Shown: piece after piece, positions 13,304 to 26,292 of the stretch
Layout: every line of letters starts with the position of its first letter
Position numbering within the stretch: position 1 is the stretch's first letter
From: Gorsachius magnificus
Taxonomy: Eukaryota; Chordata; Aves; Pelecaniformes; Ardeidae
NCBI GenBank assembly: GCA_034008185.1
Contig: CM067082.1
Coordinates: forward strand, 103,039,311 to 103,103,310
Reading direction: 5' to 3'
Length of the DNA: 64,000 bases
Made by a program: the position numbers and the translations under genes
The notes under the pieces: model-generated
The model's database searches: none
What the model was told of the DNA's origin: nothing
What the model saw: the letters and a program-made list of their open reading frames with translations, nothing else

Positions 13304-13394
13304 CGCGCAAGCGCGCCTCGCCACCGCCCCCTTGCCCCTCCCACACCCGGCGGGAGCGTTAAATTGTTCCCGGGTTGGGGCGGCGCGCAGGCGC
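13304..13394. promoter_or_regulatory. Paired NRF1-like sites in the SUGCT promoter
   Basis: CGCGCAAGCGCG (13304-13315) and GCGCAGGCGC (13385-13394) match the palindromic NRF1 consensus GCGCAnGCGC. NRF1 controls many nuclear genes for mitochondrial proteins, which fits SUGCT. Both sites lie 80-175 bp upstream of the probable start codon. Binding is inferred, not shown. Confidence 0.45.
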
Positions 13395-13470
13395 GGTCTT
13401 CCCGCCGGCCCCGCCCCCGGCTTTTCCCGCCGTGAGTTCTGGGGCTGCTGTCAACAAGTGGTGCCCCTTC

Positions 13471-15520
13471 CTCCGGGGTGGTGGGATGGTTCCTCTCTCC
13501 CGTGAAGCAGTCCCGGTTAAACGGGTGCCTCTGCTGCTTTTCTCGGTGTGCAGGAGGCAGGTGGCCGGGCTTCATGAGGCGGGGAGGTGTCTTGCAGATG
13601 CTGCGGCAGTAATGCCAGTTCCTGTGTAAAAACCTCAGTATTTATACAAAATAGACTGTTTGGTTTGGGGTTTTTTTGCTGCAACACCTAATTCCTGGGC
13701 AAACCAATCGGTTGATGGCTAGAAACTTGTACTTCCACTTCAGTCTACAGGCTGCGACATACAACGTTGCCAAGACGGAATAAAAGTAAAATATCCCAAC
13801 ACCAGTTTTCCCCACACTTACAAGGTAGGCAGCTGTGCTGGGTGCCATTAAATCCTCTCAGTAGCAGGAGGTAGATCCTTTAGCTTGGTTTGGCTTCACT
13901 GAAGGTGCAATATTACCTACGCTGTAGTCTTCAGTTGTATGGTGCTATGGAAGGGTTAGCTCGAACTGACCTTTAAGCAATTTTTCCTTGAGCTGATGAC
14001 TTTCCAACTACCCTTTGTTTGGGCTAGGACAGAGTGGAAGGCTTGTGGCAGGAACACCGTGGTGTCTTCTTGCTCTGTAATAGGATAAAAAAGCCGGCGC
14101 AGAGGTTCAGCTTTATTTACGAGAAATACTCTGTGAGGATAAGGCGACAGCTGCACCTCAAGAAGAGCTGAAACTTCTGACTGCTTGAAAATGAGCATTA
14201 CGAACAGCACAGGCTTAAGAAGCCTTGCGTGTCAGGTGGCCTGAATGCTGAGGAAGAACACAGAGAAAATAATTCTGCATGACGGGTTTTCTGACGGGAC
14301 GTGCTACGTGTAATGAAAAGTATAACATGGGTGCTTTAAATCCTGGAAGCAATTAGGACTCATCAACAAGAAGAAATTAATCAGCAAAACCATCCCGCTA
14401 TAACTCAACGTGTGTGTAACAATACGTGTTTCTAATTTGTCTGGTGTGGAAAGGGCTTAAATTAAATGAAGCTGTCCTTTTCTGGAATAAGACTGATCAG
14501 GCAAATTGAGTCTTATGTTGATAAACCGAATTGCAAAGACATGGCATTCCTTGTGTGCGTAATAATGATAGAAAATTGGTTAAGAAGATAAAACAGTAAA
14601 GGATTAGCAAAAAATTTGTAATATTAGATTTGCAAGGATATTGCCCCTTTTTTTCACAGGCAGATTGTAAAACATAGTAGAGGCCTGAGTTCACCAAGAA
14701 TATAGTTATCGACATTGGGGAAAAAAAAAAAACAACCAACCAACCAAACAGCAACTGTTTCAAGCCAAAGAAAAGCAAGGCTGGAATACAAAGCATAGAA
14801 ACATTCTGCTTATTTTATCGGCTAACTTTTGTTTACTGCTGTTCTGAAAGCCCTTTTATATGTTGCAAGGTCCTAAAACCGAGTAATGCTTTGTTGCACT
14901 GACAGAACACACACACACCCAAAAAAATCTGTACTATTTTTTACTGAGCTGTTGAGGATTTGCATTAACATAGCTGAGAAAAGAGCAGGAATGCTAATAA
15001 CTAACTCGAGTTTATAGCGCTAAATATGAGGTTCTCTTCCAAGAGGGCGTTTTCCTATGAATTTGTATGTATAGGTCTCATTGCCTGAGCTACTGAAGAA
15101 TTGCTGACAGTTCAAACTGATTTAAAAAAAACGAACCTTGCATTAAAAGTGCTCTTTAAAATCTGTCATTGTATGTGTTGTTTTCAGTTGGGACTGCTGT
15201 AACGCGTGCAGTACCTGCAGGCTCATGTATTAAAAGACGGCACAAGAAAGGAGTACAAGAAAGCATATCTGCAGTGCCATGAAATGCGAGGGAAATGCTT
15301 GCTTTGCTCTACAAGGGTTGATTTTGATGATTTTAATCGACGGCAGTACCACGGGCATTCACCTACAACTCCACGGTGGCATTGGCTAACACCGGGGCTT
15401 ATCACTATGCCTTGTAATTTCAGTTAACCGGGCACAGCTGCATCTTCTAAGACTCTCTGCCTTCAGATTATGCCTCTTCGGCTTGAAAACGCCCAAAACT
15501 CCCCAGGGCCAGCGTGACGA
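13471..15520. other. Intergenic region between divergent SUGCT and MPLKIP
   Basis: About 2 kb of AT-rich DNA separates the two CpG islands. It contains a short A-rich run followed by CAACCAACCAACC near 14.72 kb and an inverted CCAAT box (ATTGG) near 15.38 kb. No gene was recognised. Confidence 0.7.
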
Positions 15521-15529
15521 ATGGCTGGT

Positions 15530-16460
15530 TAAGGCTGATGAGCCGGCCCCCGTTCTCCCGCCCTCCCGGGCCCACGCGGGGCGGACGGCCGCCGCGGGGA
15601 CCTCCGGGGGGGAAACGCGGCCGCGAAGGTCGGCGCCGTCCCTGGGGCAGGCTACAAGTGCCCCGCTTCCGGGGCAGGCCCACACCGCGCCCGGCCGCCG
15701 CCGCCGCCGCCTCCCGCTCCCCGTCAGGCCGGGTGTCCCTCGCCTCGCCTTCCCCGGCCCGGAACGTTTTGAGGCCGGAACCTTCCAGCCGCCTGGCGGG
15801 GAAAGGGGGAAAGAGACAAAAACCAGAAGCGACGTCGCCCCGCCGAGGCGCCTGCTGGGGGACGCCGTTGCGCAGGTTTTATTCCTCTCCGCCATCGCCT
15901 TGCCGGCTCGGGCCATGTACCGGCAGAGTTTCCGCCCCCCGACGCCTCCGTTCGCGGGCGGTGGCTTCCGGAGCCCTCCCTCCGGCGGAGGCCCTATGCC
16001 ACCCTCCCCGCGGGGCTATGGGAGCCCCCACCACACGCCGCCCTACGGCCACCGGCCTGGGCCTTACGGCAGCGGCCACTCGCCCCGAGGCCACGGTTTC
16101 CACGGCGGCGGGCGGTTCGGGAGCCCGTCGCCGGGGGGGCAGACCCCGCGCAGGCCGCAGAGCGTCAGCCCCCGGTACCCGACTCCCTTCGGCGGCAAAT
16201 CCCCGGCTGGAGCTCCCCTGCACCCGCAGCAGCACAAGCGCTCGCCCGGGGGCTTCCAGAGGCACTACCAGGTATGGGGCAGGGCGGCGAGGGAGACAGG
16301 CCTGCGCCTCCGCACAGCGGGCTGGGAGGGAAGGAGGGAGGAAGGGAGCTGCTGCTGCTGCTAAGCGGGGCCCTCAGCCCGCAGGGGAGAGCGCGCCGAG
16401 AGCTTGCGACGAGGCGCAGCATCCTTCCCCTCCACCGCGATTTTCAGGGGTGAGCGAGAC
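15530..16460. promoter_or_regulatory. MPLKIP: CpG island / promoter of MPLKIP
   Basis: This GC- and CpG-dense block spans the MPLKIP 5' region, first coding exon and start of intron 1. The transcription start is probably within about 100-200 bp upstream of the ATG at 15915; no TATA box is seen. Long overlapping ORFs on both strands here are composition artefacts. Confidence 0.8.
15915..16271 (+). CDS. MPLKIP: MPLKIP coding exon 1
   Basis: It runs from ATG at 15915 to donor CCAG/GTATGG and is exactly 119 codons, ending GGFQRHYQ. It is rich in Gly, Pro, His and Arg. CpG-dense codons reflect its position in the island. Confidence 0.96.
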
Positions 16461-19400
16461 TTGCACCACACTGGGCAACATCTGTCTTCCCCCCCCCCCT
16501 CCCCCAGTAGAGAGGATGGAGAGGCGCCAGCTCAGACAGCTGCATGGTCAGGAAAGGGAAGAGGGCCCCAGGCCTGACTGAGGCCTGTTGGGAAGACACA
16601 AGGACTCAAAAGAGCGTAGCTTTCTTCCTTTTCATACTCTGACATGTGAAGGTAGGGAGAAAATTAAGCATGACCCAAAACTGCAGCAAACATCTCTTTC
16701 CCTCATACGTACCTCCCTTTGATCAGTTTTCTTTGACACAGTGGTGAAGTGCTGTGTGCGTTTCCTTTGCCTGTGTTGTCTTACGTCATGGAAGCTGCCT
16801 TATCCACACAGAGAGCTTTCTGGGACATGAGTAGAGAAAAGAAGTGCTCTATTAAAGAGAAATAAGCTGAGGCTCCTTTAAGCAGAAATGAGAGCATCTG
16901 TTGGGGTCATAGACTAAAATTTTAAAGTCTTTGCATTGCTCTGAAAGCTTTAGTTTATATAAAGTAGTTTTTCTGAGAGCTGTCAACAACAGGTTCTGAG
17001 AGTTACACGTTTTTCAGATGTTTTAGTTGGGGCATGCAACTGGCAATGCAAATAGGGATGACAAGTTCTTGAAGTGATACCAACTTTATGTACATAGCTG
17101 GCTTTATGCAGTACTACAGAAACCTTAAAAGTGTAACATGACATGTGCAGTACAAACAATGATAAAATTTTCACATGCTCTTACTGACACTTTAAGGATT
17201 AAAATAATGAAGTCAAATTGTAACACAGATTAGACAGTGTGCCTGCACTGCAGTCACGTTTCCATTCAAAAACGTTGCTTTTCTACAATGCAGATAACTA
17301 TCTTACAGGAATCTCATAGTTGGTGGAGGGGGATCATTACAAACTTTATACATTTTCTTCAACACAACAGCAGAGGCTGTCACAATGGGGAAGCCTACAG
17401 ATTGCGTAACCTCTGTACCTGTTGAAAAGGCAAAGGATGTGGGGTTTTTGCTGAAGAATCTGGAGGGACAGTTTATGTCACTGATGTATAGATATTTCCC
17501 TTCAGAAGATCACTTCTTGGATAGTCAATTGTTTTTTAAAAGCCTACCTTAAATTAACTCAGTAGAAGAATATGCAGGAATCCTTTTGCCTCTAGTTTTA
17601 GTCAGAACTTTTTCATGTCAGGACCTGTGGGCAGGAATAGTCTCATAGGCTCCATCCTTGGGCCTATGTAAGAAACCTGACATAAAGAAGGTACAAGTCT
17701 GAATCCAGTCACAGATGGTCACAACATTTTCCCTTCTCCCCTTCCCTTCTGCAGACCACATGAGTAGTTTAGGAGCATTGACCTGTTGGTGATGCTTTCC
17801 AAGACTAGAAAGACATTGTATGCCTGTAGCTTTGCCTATGACTAAGGTAGTATGTATGTGTATACTTTTACCTGTATACACACGGGTGGTTTTGCCTGGG
17901 AGGACAACAGAGGCAGCCATGGAGGGAGGAAGTCTCATAAACCGTGAGTCCCCATTTTCTTTGACATGGTCAACAAGAATCTCAGTCCATGAGACCATGA
18001 GTAGATTTAGGTAGAGGGAGTTTTTGCATGTTTTAAACATCAAACTTCTGAGGTATGTGGGTTGTTCCCTTCTCTTCTGTAGATGCTGCTGTTAAGAGAA
18101 CTAGAGTGCTTTTGGAATTTTTCATCTACTGTCACCTTTGAGATGAAAATCTTAAGTGACTTGTTAAAATCTCATCAGGAAATCCAAAAGACACTTTATA
18201 TTTACTTCAGTGTTCTAGTAATGACATGTTATTAGTCTTCTGTGCTCATTTTCTGCTTGCAGACTTTCATGTTTTGAAATGGACAGAAAACTTAAAGAAA
18301 AACATAGTAACTTTGATTTTTCCCCAAATGGCTGACTTGACCTTTATCTGGCCAATGCTTTACAGAGCTTTATGGTTTTTCCACAGAGATGCATCTACTT
18401 CATATTTTACAAAAACATATTTGTTTCACCTTGTGAATTCACTTCTCTTAGAATTCACTTAGTGGTAGTGTTTCCTTTTCCACACTCAACAGAAGTTAGC
18501 AAAGTAGTTAGTAGCAGTAGCTAGTTAGTGGTGATGGGCTGAAAATTATTAAAGTAAGTAAAAAAAAAAAAAAAAAAATCCCGTGAAGTGGTATAATCAT
18601 GACTTCTGTGTTTCTGTGCATCTGCCAGCAGCTAAAATTACATCAGGTGAAAAAAGCTGATAAAAGGAGTGACTGTCCCGATTTTCAAGGCAGTGTTATC
18701 CCATTTAGGAACATGTTAATGAATAGCACCAGAAGATAAATAGCACCAGAAGATGTTTATTTCTACTATAGAGAGATTTGTTATCTGGGAAAAAAACCAC
18801 TGAGAATAGAGTAGCTGTTTCTTTAAGGAAAGTTCAGTGACAAAAGGCTGTTGGTACCAGTGGTACCTTTTTTTTTAAGGTATCTTTGGCACTAAACAGT
18901 TTTTCTTGCACAGAATGGCTTCACTTGCACAGGTATTTTCCTTTTACACAGGGCTATAATATGAATAATCACATTTTGAGGTTTTTTTCTAAAGGAAATA
19001 CAAAAGGGAAAAAAGCATATAATGAGTAGTATTTTAAATTTTAAAAAATTAATATCCATGTGCTTAAATTTAACACTTGTTGAAGGCTGTTAATCTTGTA
19101 TTACATAATAATACATTTCCTAGATTTCAAACATGCAGAAATGTTGGTGTCACTGATGGCCTGCATTATATTGTAGTGAAATCTAATATTACGAAACAAA
19201 TCCATCCAAGAGAGTCTTACCATTGAACTATTTTGTTCTGTCACAGGATACTGCAGATCATTATGTCAGTTCAGCTTGCTTTTGAGTCCTGCAGATTAGA
19301 TGTAACATTAAAAAAAACTCCACACTCAAACTGTTTTACAATGTCAAAGTTACAGGGTGTCCGTTAAACGTGGTATTTTAAAGAGGTGGTTTTTTATTTT

Positions 19401-21109
19401 ATTTTGAAAATAGAATACTACTGCTTTACTACTAAATGTGAGTGCTTAACATAAATGTCACTTTTGCTAGTGAATGTTCTAGGAAACTCCTTGTCTCTTA
19501 GAAAGTTTTTAATGTATTCTAAGGTGATTCTCTGACCTTACCCTTGTGGTTTTGATACAGTAAAGTATCTCTACCTTTTAGTAATTTTTTGAGATCATCA
19601 TATTATCTGCATAACCCAGTTGTACTACAGTGAATCATTAGAGACCAGTGCTCTGTAAATAAGACATGGATGTTCCCATATTTGGCTGTGTATCCATTAT
19701 GACCAAGCCTTAGGAGTTCTAGAACAGTACTTAGGGGGACCACGCAAGCAGGCTTCTGCCGCAGCATGTTTTTAGAAATAGGTTCAAGGCTAAGCAGTTT
19801 TTAGGGGAATCTGTTCTTCTGGCTAAGCACAGGGGATGTCGCTATATGGCACCATTTCTCGGTTTTACCCAGAAATTATTTCATATGATCTATTTACCAG
19901 TAGGGCTTATTAGTCAAATTCAAATATCACCATCACTGCTGGTCCAATACGTTTGGAGGGTGGGGGAAGCAGCCCTTAATCAGTGCTTTTACCCTCCTTT
20001 ACAAAGTCTGAGGCTGATAATCAGCCTGAAGGAATCCTGTTCTAATCATACCGAATGCCACAGGCGTGTTTGGAAACTATTGTGTATCTGTAGTATAGGT
20101 TTAACTTTGGTTAAAACAAATTAATTTAAATGAATATAGCTTTAGCCAAAACCTTGCTTTTGGGGAAAGTGAATCTGAGGAAAAGAACAATGGATGATAC
20201 TAACAGGAGAAAACTGTTATAGTGATTTCCTTTATGTCATAGCTCTCTAAGTTGCAGACCTGTAGCAGGTTTGTAGAAGAAATTGTGGTGGTCCTTGATA
20301 TTTTTTAAAAAAAAAAAAAAAGTCAAAGATAAAAAGCCCCATGCAAAAGGTTTTTCTTTTATGCAGTATCTGTTTATTCACTGGTTACCATCCAGAATTT
20401 GTATCAATCATCTCAAATTTCACAGAACACTAGTTTACTTAAAACAGGGTGTTTTTCCCAGTAGTTCTTCAGGTCATTTGTAGCTGTTTGATTTATACAA
20501 TGCTGTGTTCAATCTGTAAGTACTTATTATCTGACTTCTGCTCTTGTAAACGTTATCAACTCTTCCTCAGCCTCTAACTCCCTGTTTTGTTGTTGAGCTT
20601 TTGAGTTAGCCATGTCGTTGACTTAGGCAGCTTCTGAAAAATAGCATAAGGAGCTTTTCTGTAGTTATATGCCAGAGTGACAAGTATTTTGGAGAAGACA
20701 GGTGTTTTTTTCTTATCCTAGTAAATCATCACTCATAATTAAAAGTATAATAAAATTAATATTTTCTGAGGAAGATGCAGGTTAGGAGGAGTATTTATCA
20801 TTAATAATCAGCTTCAAAGCTCTGCTACATTAGTAAGAAACTTTTTTTTTTTTAGTTTTATTTAGTCTATTAAATGTTTCTTTACCTGATGGTTTTCTTC
20901 CAAAGGAATCACCCAGGACATCTACTCCATTTGGTACAGCGCATGGCAGAGAGAAAAGAGTGTCTAATGATGTGGAAAACTATTACAGACCTTCAATGCT
21001 TGAGGACCCCTGGGCTGGCCTAGAGCCAGTTTCTGTTACAGACATAAACCAGCAATACAGCAGTGAGCAAACAACATACACTGGTAAAAAAGGGAGATAT
21101 TTCAGCTAA
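15915..21109 (+). CDS. MPLKIP: MPLKIP (TTDN1), M-phase-specific PLK1-interacting protein; complete, two exons
   Basis: The coding sequence joins 15915-16271 (119 codons) and 20906-21109 (67 codons plus TAA) into 186 residues; human is about 179. MPLKIP binds Polo-like kinase 1 after CDK1 phosphorylation, helps maintain cell-cycle integrity and supports RNA lariat debranching. Mutations cause non-photosensitive trichothiodystrophy. The N-terminal two-thirds is disordered and Gly/Pro/Ser/Arg-rich, with SP motifs ([13 protein letters not shown]) that suit proline-directed kinases. The C-terminus is the conserved block: [20 protein letters not shown], then the tail TGKKGRYFS. The Met of SMLEDPW corresponds to human Met144, a disease site. 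The start is the first in-frame ATG and gives [13 protein letters not shown], as in mammals. Confidence 0.97.
16272..20905 (+). other. MPLKIP: MPLKIP intron 1
   Basis: This 4634-bp intron turns AT-rich after the CpG island. It contains a two-copy 17-bp tandem repeat near 18723-18756 and an A run near 18559-18577. No nested gene was recognised. Confidence 0.9.
18723..18755. repeat. Two-copy tandem repeat, 17-bp period
   Basis: The unit atagcaccagaagat is repeated starting at 18723 and 18740 within the MPLKIP intron. Confidence 0.85.
20906..21109 (+). CDS. MPLKIP: MPLKIP coding exon 2 (terminal)
   Basis: The acceptor is TTCTTCCAAAG. The frame continues in phase 0 as [20 protein letters not shown] and ends KKGRYFS with TAA at 21107-21109. 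It carries the conserved C-terminal region needed for function in patients. Confidence 0.97.
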   Translation, partial: ESPRTSTPFGTAHGREKRVSNDVENYYRPSMLEDPWAGLEPVSVTDINQQYSSEQTTYTGKKGRYFS

Positions 21110-21545
21110 CACTTTGAAAGGCCAAATAACTCCATGTTGTCAGGAAAACGTTGGGACAAAATCTTTACACTTACACAAGATGAACAATAATCAAGACCTT
21201 AGATAATGCTTTTATTTGATCACATGTCCACTCTTTTATCCTACTTTTTTTTTTTTTTTATTTCATTGGATATTTTTATGCATGGGAGGGAAAAGGAGTG
21301 GTAGGAAAACTTACATTGCTGGCTACGTGGAAGTGCCTACCAGCTTTGAAGAACAAAGTGTTCTTTAATCACCAGCGACTGATTTGTGACTGTTAAAACA
21401 GCTTTCCATATATTTACCTCTTCCATGCCAGTTTGTTAGCCTTTTATTGTAAACTCCTTTAGTAAATGGTATTTTTTTATGTTTCAGCATTTTTAGAATG
21501 AAGTAACTTGGAAATAAAATAAAGTTTTGTAAATCCTTGTTTTGT
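21110..21545 (+). other. MPLKIP: MPLKIP 3' UTR
   Basis: This AT-rich stretch runs from the stop codon to just beyond overlapping polyadenylation signals. The exact cleavage site is not visible, and a longer form using a downstream signal is possible. Confidence 0.7.
21513..21523 (+). terminator. MPLKIP: Overlapping poly(A) signals AATAAAATAAA
   Basis: Two AATAAA hexamers overlap by one base (21513-21518 and 21518-21523), about 405 nt after the MPLKIP stop. A TTGTTTTGTAATGT-rich stretch that could be the GU-rich downstream element follows. Confidence 0.75.
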
Positions 21546-24500
21546 AATGTATAAAGATTATTTTAGGACTTTTGTTAAGGTGTACACGCTAACACAAATA
21601 GTACTAAAAGGTGACTTCTGTAAAGTGCTTGATGCTGTAGTTAACCTGATTTTGTGCATAGTATTTTTTGTTAATTGAAGCGTAACATGAAGTTGAAACG
21701 TGACTTTTAGCCATCTCAGGAAACAAATGTATTGTCTTTGGAAAGTTTAATTTGTTAAACTAGCTCTTGAGTCATAAACAATTCTGTAATCATTTGCTTA
21801 TGTGTTTAAAAAAAATATTTGGAACAAATTAGACATTTCTGGATTATAGTAGCAAGTCTGTTCAGTGGCAATTTAAGGAGCACATGAAACATCAAGATTA
21901 AGTAAATGCAAATGTACTTTCTGGATCCACCTGTCAGAATAGTATAGAATGAATGAACGTTTGTTATATGGTTGACATTAGTACGTGCATAGCATCTTGG
22001 TTTTTATCTGTACAAGACTTTTCAAAATTTTTTAAATTATTTTTTTATTTTTACCTATGGCAGGCATCTTTGCCTAGAGAAGTCTTGTTTTGTGTGTGTG
22101 CATGCTATATTTTTATACTGAAGAGGAAAACAATGAGGGTTTTTTAGAGCTTGTCTATACACAGAAGATCTGTTCTTAAATACAGTAGTGAATATTGTAA
22201 TCTAGAATAAATAAGAAATAGTTCCAGTGGCAGGCATGCTCTTAGCATGCTATGTTAAGCCTGCAGTAGATATCTAATTTTTTCTTGAACGTACCATTAT
22301 TTGTTTGTTGATCTTGGCTTTTAAGCAGTAGGTAGAGGGTGAAAACTTGGTTAAAAATAAATAAAAGCATTGGTTCAGTTTTCAAAGCATATGTTTTGTT
22401 TTAAGCTTCTTACATACTTCACAGAAAACATTTTCGTAGTCCTGAAGCATGGTTAGGTAGAAAAGCACAGGGAATCACATTAGAGTGTTCTTAGCAACTT
22501 GTCTTTTGCTGAGGTAGAATAATCTACATACTACTTTATCTGTTTCAGCATAAAATGTCCTGGCTTAATACTGCCTTCAGGAAGAACTTCAAACTGGAAG
22601 GGGCATTAACATGTTGAAGTGTGCAAGCTGGGTCTCTTGCACTTTTATGACCATAATCTAAAGTTTGTCACTTGTGTTTTTCCCCCAGTTGACCTTATTG
22701 TTTTAGTATTATATCCAAAAAGGCTGCTTAGAGACCTTGAGAACATAATGCCTGCTTGATATCAAGAATGATTAAATCTTCATCCCAGAATCAAAACTGT
22801 GCCTTAAATGGCAGCTATCAGTATCGTTATCTGTAACGCGTACCAGCAAAACTGAGATGACTTGACAAGTTGTAGGTAGTCTTTAGAATTTACAAATCAA
22901 TGTCATCATGAAAAGTGAAGCATAAAATTTTCTTTCTTTTTCTTTTTTGTTAACCTTGTCAGGTGCTGTAAAACTCACAAAAAAAAGTTACAGGGTGCTT
23001 AAGGTAGTTATCTTTTTTGTTACTGTTTCCTTTGTAATTCAGTGGGGTTTACTTCTTGCAGTGTTGGGTGATCCTGGGGAAACAGATACAATGTTATGTA
23101 AGAGATTAACGCTGTGTCGTGTTCCCAGTTAGATATGAGAAGAAACTGGGTTTGGAAAGGAGAAAGGAAAGGAAAAGGATTCATGACAGAAGACAGACTG
23201 TTAGAGGTGGGACTGCTTATGCAGTAGCCAGTATCAGCTGCCCTTGCACATTGCAAAGATGCATTTTTCCACTTTGGCTTTGCAGTTGACCCAGGGATCA
23301 AAGCCAGCTTCCTCTGGTAATAACTGTTACCTCCTGGAACGGGGTGTCAGACATCAACGAAGGTAAATGTTCCAGAAGGAGAATTAAGGAAATAATCTTG
23401 AAGCATTGCTTAATGAATACAGGCCTTCCACGATGCCATCTGTTAAGCTGCTGCTCCAGTGCACTTCAGGATATGACCCAACAATTATATCATACCGCTA
23501 AAGACTCCAATAATTTGGTCAAGAATCAGCAAAGAGTTAAAATGTAGATGTATTAAACTTACTAACCTCATCATGCGGCACCAAAACCTTAAAAATGATT
23601 CACCTTTCTGGCTTCTAAGAGAAATCCTGCAATTACAGTAAAATTTCAAAATGTTGTTGTTGAATGGCTGTAAAACACATGAACACATGTTCAGAACTGC
23701 AAATATAATGTACTTAAAGCCAATTTAAGCTTTGCCTTTTTTGCTATAATACCCAGGAGGCTTAAGCACTTACTTCCTCACCAATTTTTCTCCTTTTTCC
23801 CATATGGCAAACATTCTTTTTCCCCACATGGTTCTAATGGAGATAGGATATATACCACTTCCTCATTTGTTAATGAAGCCACTTCAGAGTAACAGCATGG
23901 CTCTGGAAATAGCATTTGATGATAAAAAGTACAGCACAAATACATCCTTTCTTCATGAGCCCATGAAACAAAATAGTGGCTGTGTCTTGTTAACGAAGGG
24001 ATTCTTATGTAATGAACACACTAAGAATATGGGCATTGTTCTTTCTTCAACAGACAACTTAGGACTTCAAGGTAAGTCATTTAGCTCCTTTTTTGGAAGT
24101 TTGGATTGATGTACTTCTTTTCTGTTTTGTCTATATTGTGTTTGTGGGTCAAGTCCGTCTGACTTTCCATTCAGTCCTTGTAAAGGAGTTGTGTAACTCA
24201 TGACTTAACTCTTCTAGCAAAAACTTAATTTCATTTGTTGCTCTTTGCTACTGTTTAACAGCAAACTGCATTGCTACTACATTGCGCTACTATCCCAGTA
24301 AGATAACTTAAATCAGCCGAGTACAATTCTGTGTAACATGGCAACCCACTGGGTGGGGAGTTACCCCAAGCTGTGTACTGTAATACTTCAGAGATGGTTC
24401 AGGTTTGGGTTTTTGCTGTGACATTATAATACAGAATATTCATTCTTCTCTGGCACTTTGGACACACTATTTTACACTGAAATTGTGAAACAAATTAGAA

Positions 24501-26169
24501 TGTTAAAATTTCAATGAAATCAGGATTTTAAAAATTAATATCAAGCTACTTCTCTTTAGAATTGGCAGTAAGGCCTTGAGACATAGTGTTTTTCTAACAT
24601 CAAAACTGGGAGCACTTTGCAGGAGAAATGCTTCTGGCCAACAGAATGGGTAACTACTTCTGCAGTCAGGTTTTTCTTTTCCTGGTGAAGATATCTTTAT
24701 GTGCTCTTCACTTTGTATAAATGTCTTAATTAGACATCCGAGGGGGAGCACTTGAAACATGCGTTGCATGGAAAGGGTATAAGTAGCTATTCAGGTCCCT
24801 TCAAAAGAAGAGGTTTTTATAGTCTGTTTGGGTTTCGTTTTTTTAAATCGGTTTACTCATGCAGCTAAGATACGTAAGTATAATTACAGTTTAAAAATTA
24901 TTGGCCATTTGTCAGTGCTTTTTACCAACTCTGCAATAAACTGCTCTGTTTAGCAACTGCTCTGAATTCAGATTCATGCATGTGCTTTTATACATCAGCC
25001 AAGACTGTCTTGCAATGAATTTAGCTTGTTTTTACAACATTTTCCTAAATTCTTAAGAGTAAAGACTTTGTTCTCCTTTCCCCAAATCCTGACGCTAACT
25101 TACTCCCATCTTCTTGTACTAGGGGAGAAAAGGGAGGACTGCCTACATTGACTGGTGAAGAATCATGTAATGATTTTCATGTCTCAGACTTTCAAAGGCT
25201 TGTGTACCAGTTGGCAGGGGTAACTAGATAATATTTTTAATCTTTTGAGATGGCTCAAACAACTTCTTATACCACTAAAACAGGAAGAAATCACCAAGTT
25301 GTGTTAATGCTTAACAGTACTGTGGTTCCAGTATTCAGTTACTAGTTCACAATCAGATTTTTTGCCTAGAGTAACTTTTCATCTGAGTGTCTCACTAGGC
25401 ACAAATTGAATCAGTTTAATTTTCTGCCATTTTCACTAAAATATGTGCTTTGCTGACTTCCAGTTTAAGAACACTTCCTTAGCCTGGACTTCTGAATTTA
25501 CCTTTACAAAATTACAAGCTCTTGAGTGTTAGACTTCAAATCTAGGTCTTCCCTTTAAAGAATTTTAGGTCTGGCTAAGAGTGTTATCACATCCTCATTA
25601 CTTCCTTGATGATGCTAGGAAACCTTTGGCTACTGGGCTGGAAAGAGTCGGGCAGACTCTTGGTGCCAGAACAGGGTCATCAAACTACCCTTCCTCTCCT
25701 AGAGGTTACCCCTAGTTTCTTGTCATTCCAGTGCAGTGGGGCCCAGGAGGTGTTTTGAGCCAAATAGTCATCCATTTTGTTTCACCAGCGGTATGTGGGT
25801 TGCAGCATTTTAAACCATATCAGTGGTTTGCTTAAGTAAGTGCACATCCTGGATTTTAAGTTTTACCAGCATTATATAAATTCTAATTTGTAGTTTAACT
25901 CCCAAAACTGTTGTATATTCTCTTCTTCTGCAGTAAAACCAGAGGTGAATTCCACTGCCCTCTGTTCACTGATCTGTGGCTGTTGCAGATTCCTTTTCTG
26001 AACTATAAATGTAAACATTTGTATACAAGAAAGTAGCTTCTGTGGCTAAAAGCGGTCATACCAGTACAGTTTCAGAGTGCAATTTTTAATACTGCTGACG
26101 CTACTGCTATTAAAATCAGAGCTGCTCTGTCCCCCTTTAGCAGGACAAAAATGAAGCAATTGAGATGCT

Positions 26170-26292
26170 GAGCTGGAACCTGTGGTCTGTGCAGTGTGAG
26201 ATGGGCTACATGAGTGGGGACATCATTACAATTCAGCATAACCTGTATTAGCCCATTTCCAGATTGCAGGTAGAATGAGTTTTTAACAAAGA
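26170..26292. repeat. Diverged dispersed repeat, copy 1
   Basis: It shares a collinear block of about 125 bp with 27064-27190, including the identical 20-mer acctgtattagcccattt plus flanking tagaat and tttaacaa. I do not recognise the family. Confidence 0.7.

Larger units (their letters stand above)
12595..13470. promoter_or_regulatory. SUGCT: CpG island at the SUGCT 5' end
   Basis: The stretch is abruptly GC-rich with dense CpG, against AT-rich DNA on both sides, and holds the probable SUGCT start codon. It contains GC boxes (CCGCCCC-type), an E2F-like TTTTCCCGCC at 13422-13431 and NRF1-like sites. Long ORFs across it on both strands arise from stop-poor GC-rich sequence and are not genes. 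A C13 run lies at 12993-13005. Confidence 0.85.

Noticed and set aside
12526..13575. 349-codon minus-strand ORF and overlapping plus-strand ORFs in the CpG island
   Set aside because: They are stop-poor because of GC content, with Pro/Ala/Gly/Arg-biased translations on every frame and no domain. Only the SUGCT leader frame starting at 13222 has support.
15386..16581. Several long ORFs on both strands around MPLKIP exon 1
   Set aside because: They are shadows of the GC-rich MPLKIP exon and promoter. The frame starting at 15915 alone continues into a conserved second exon.
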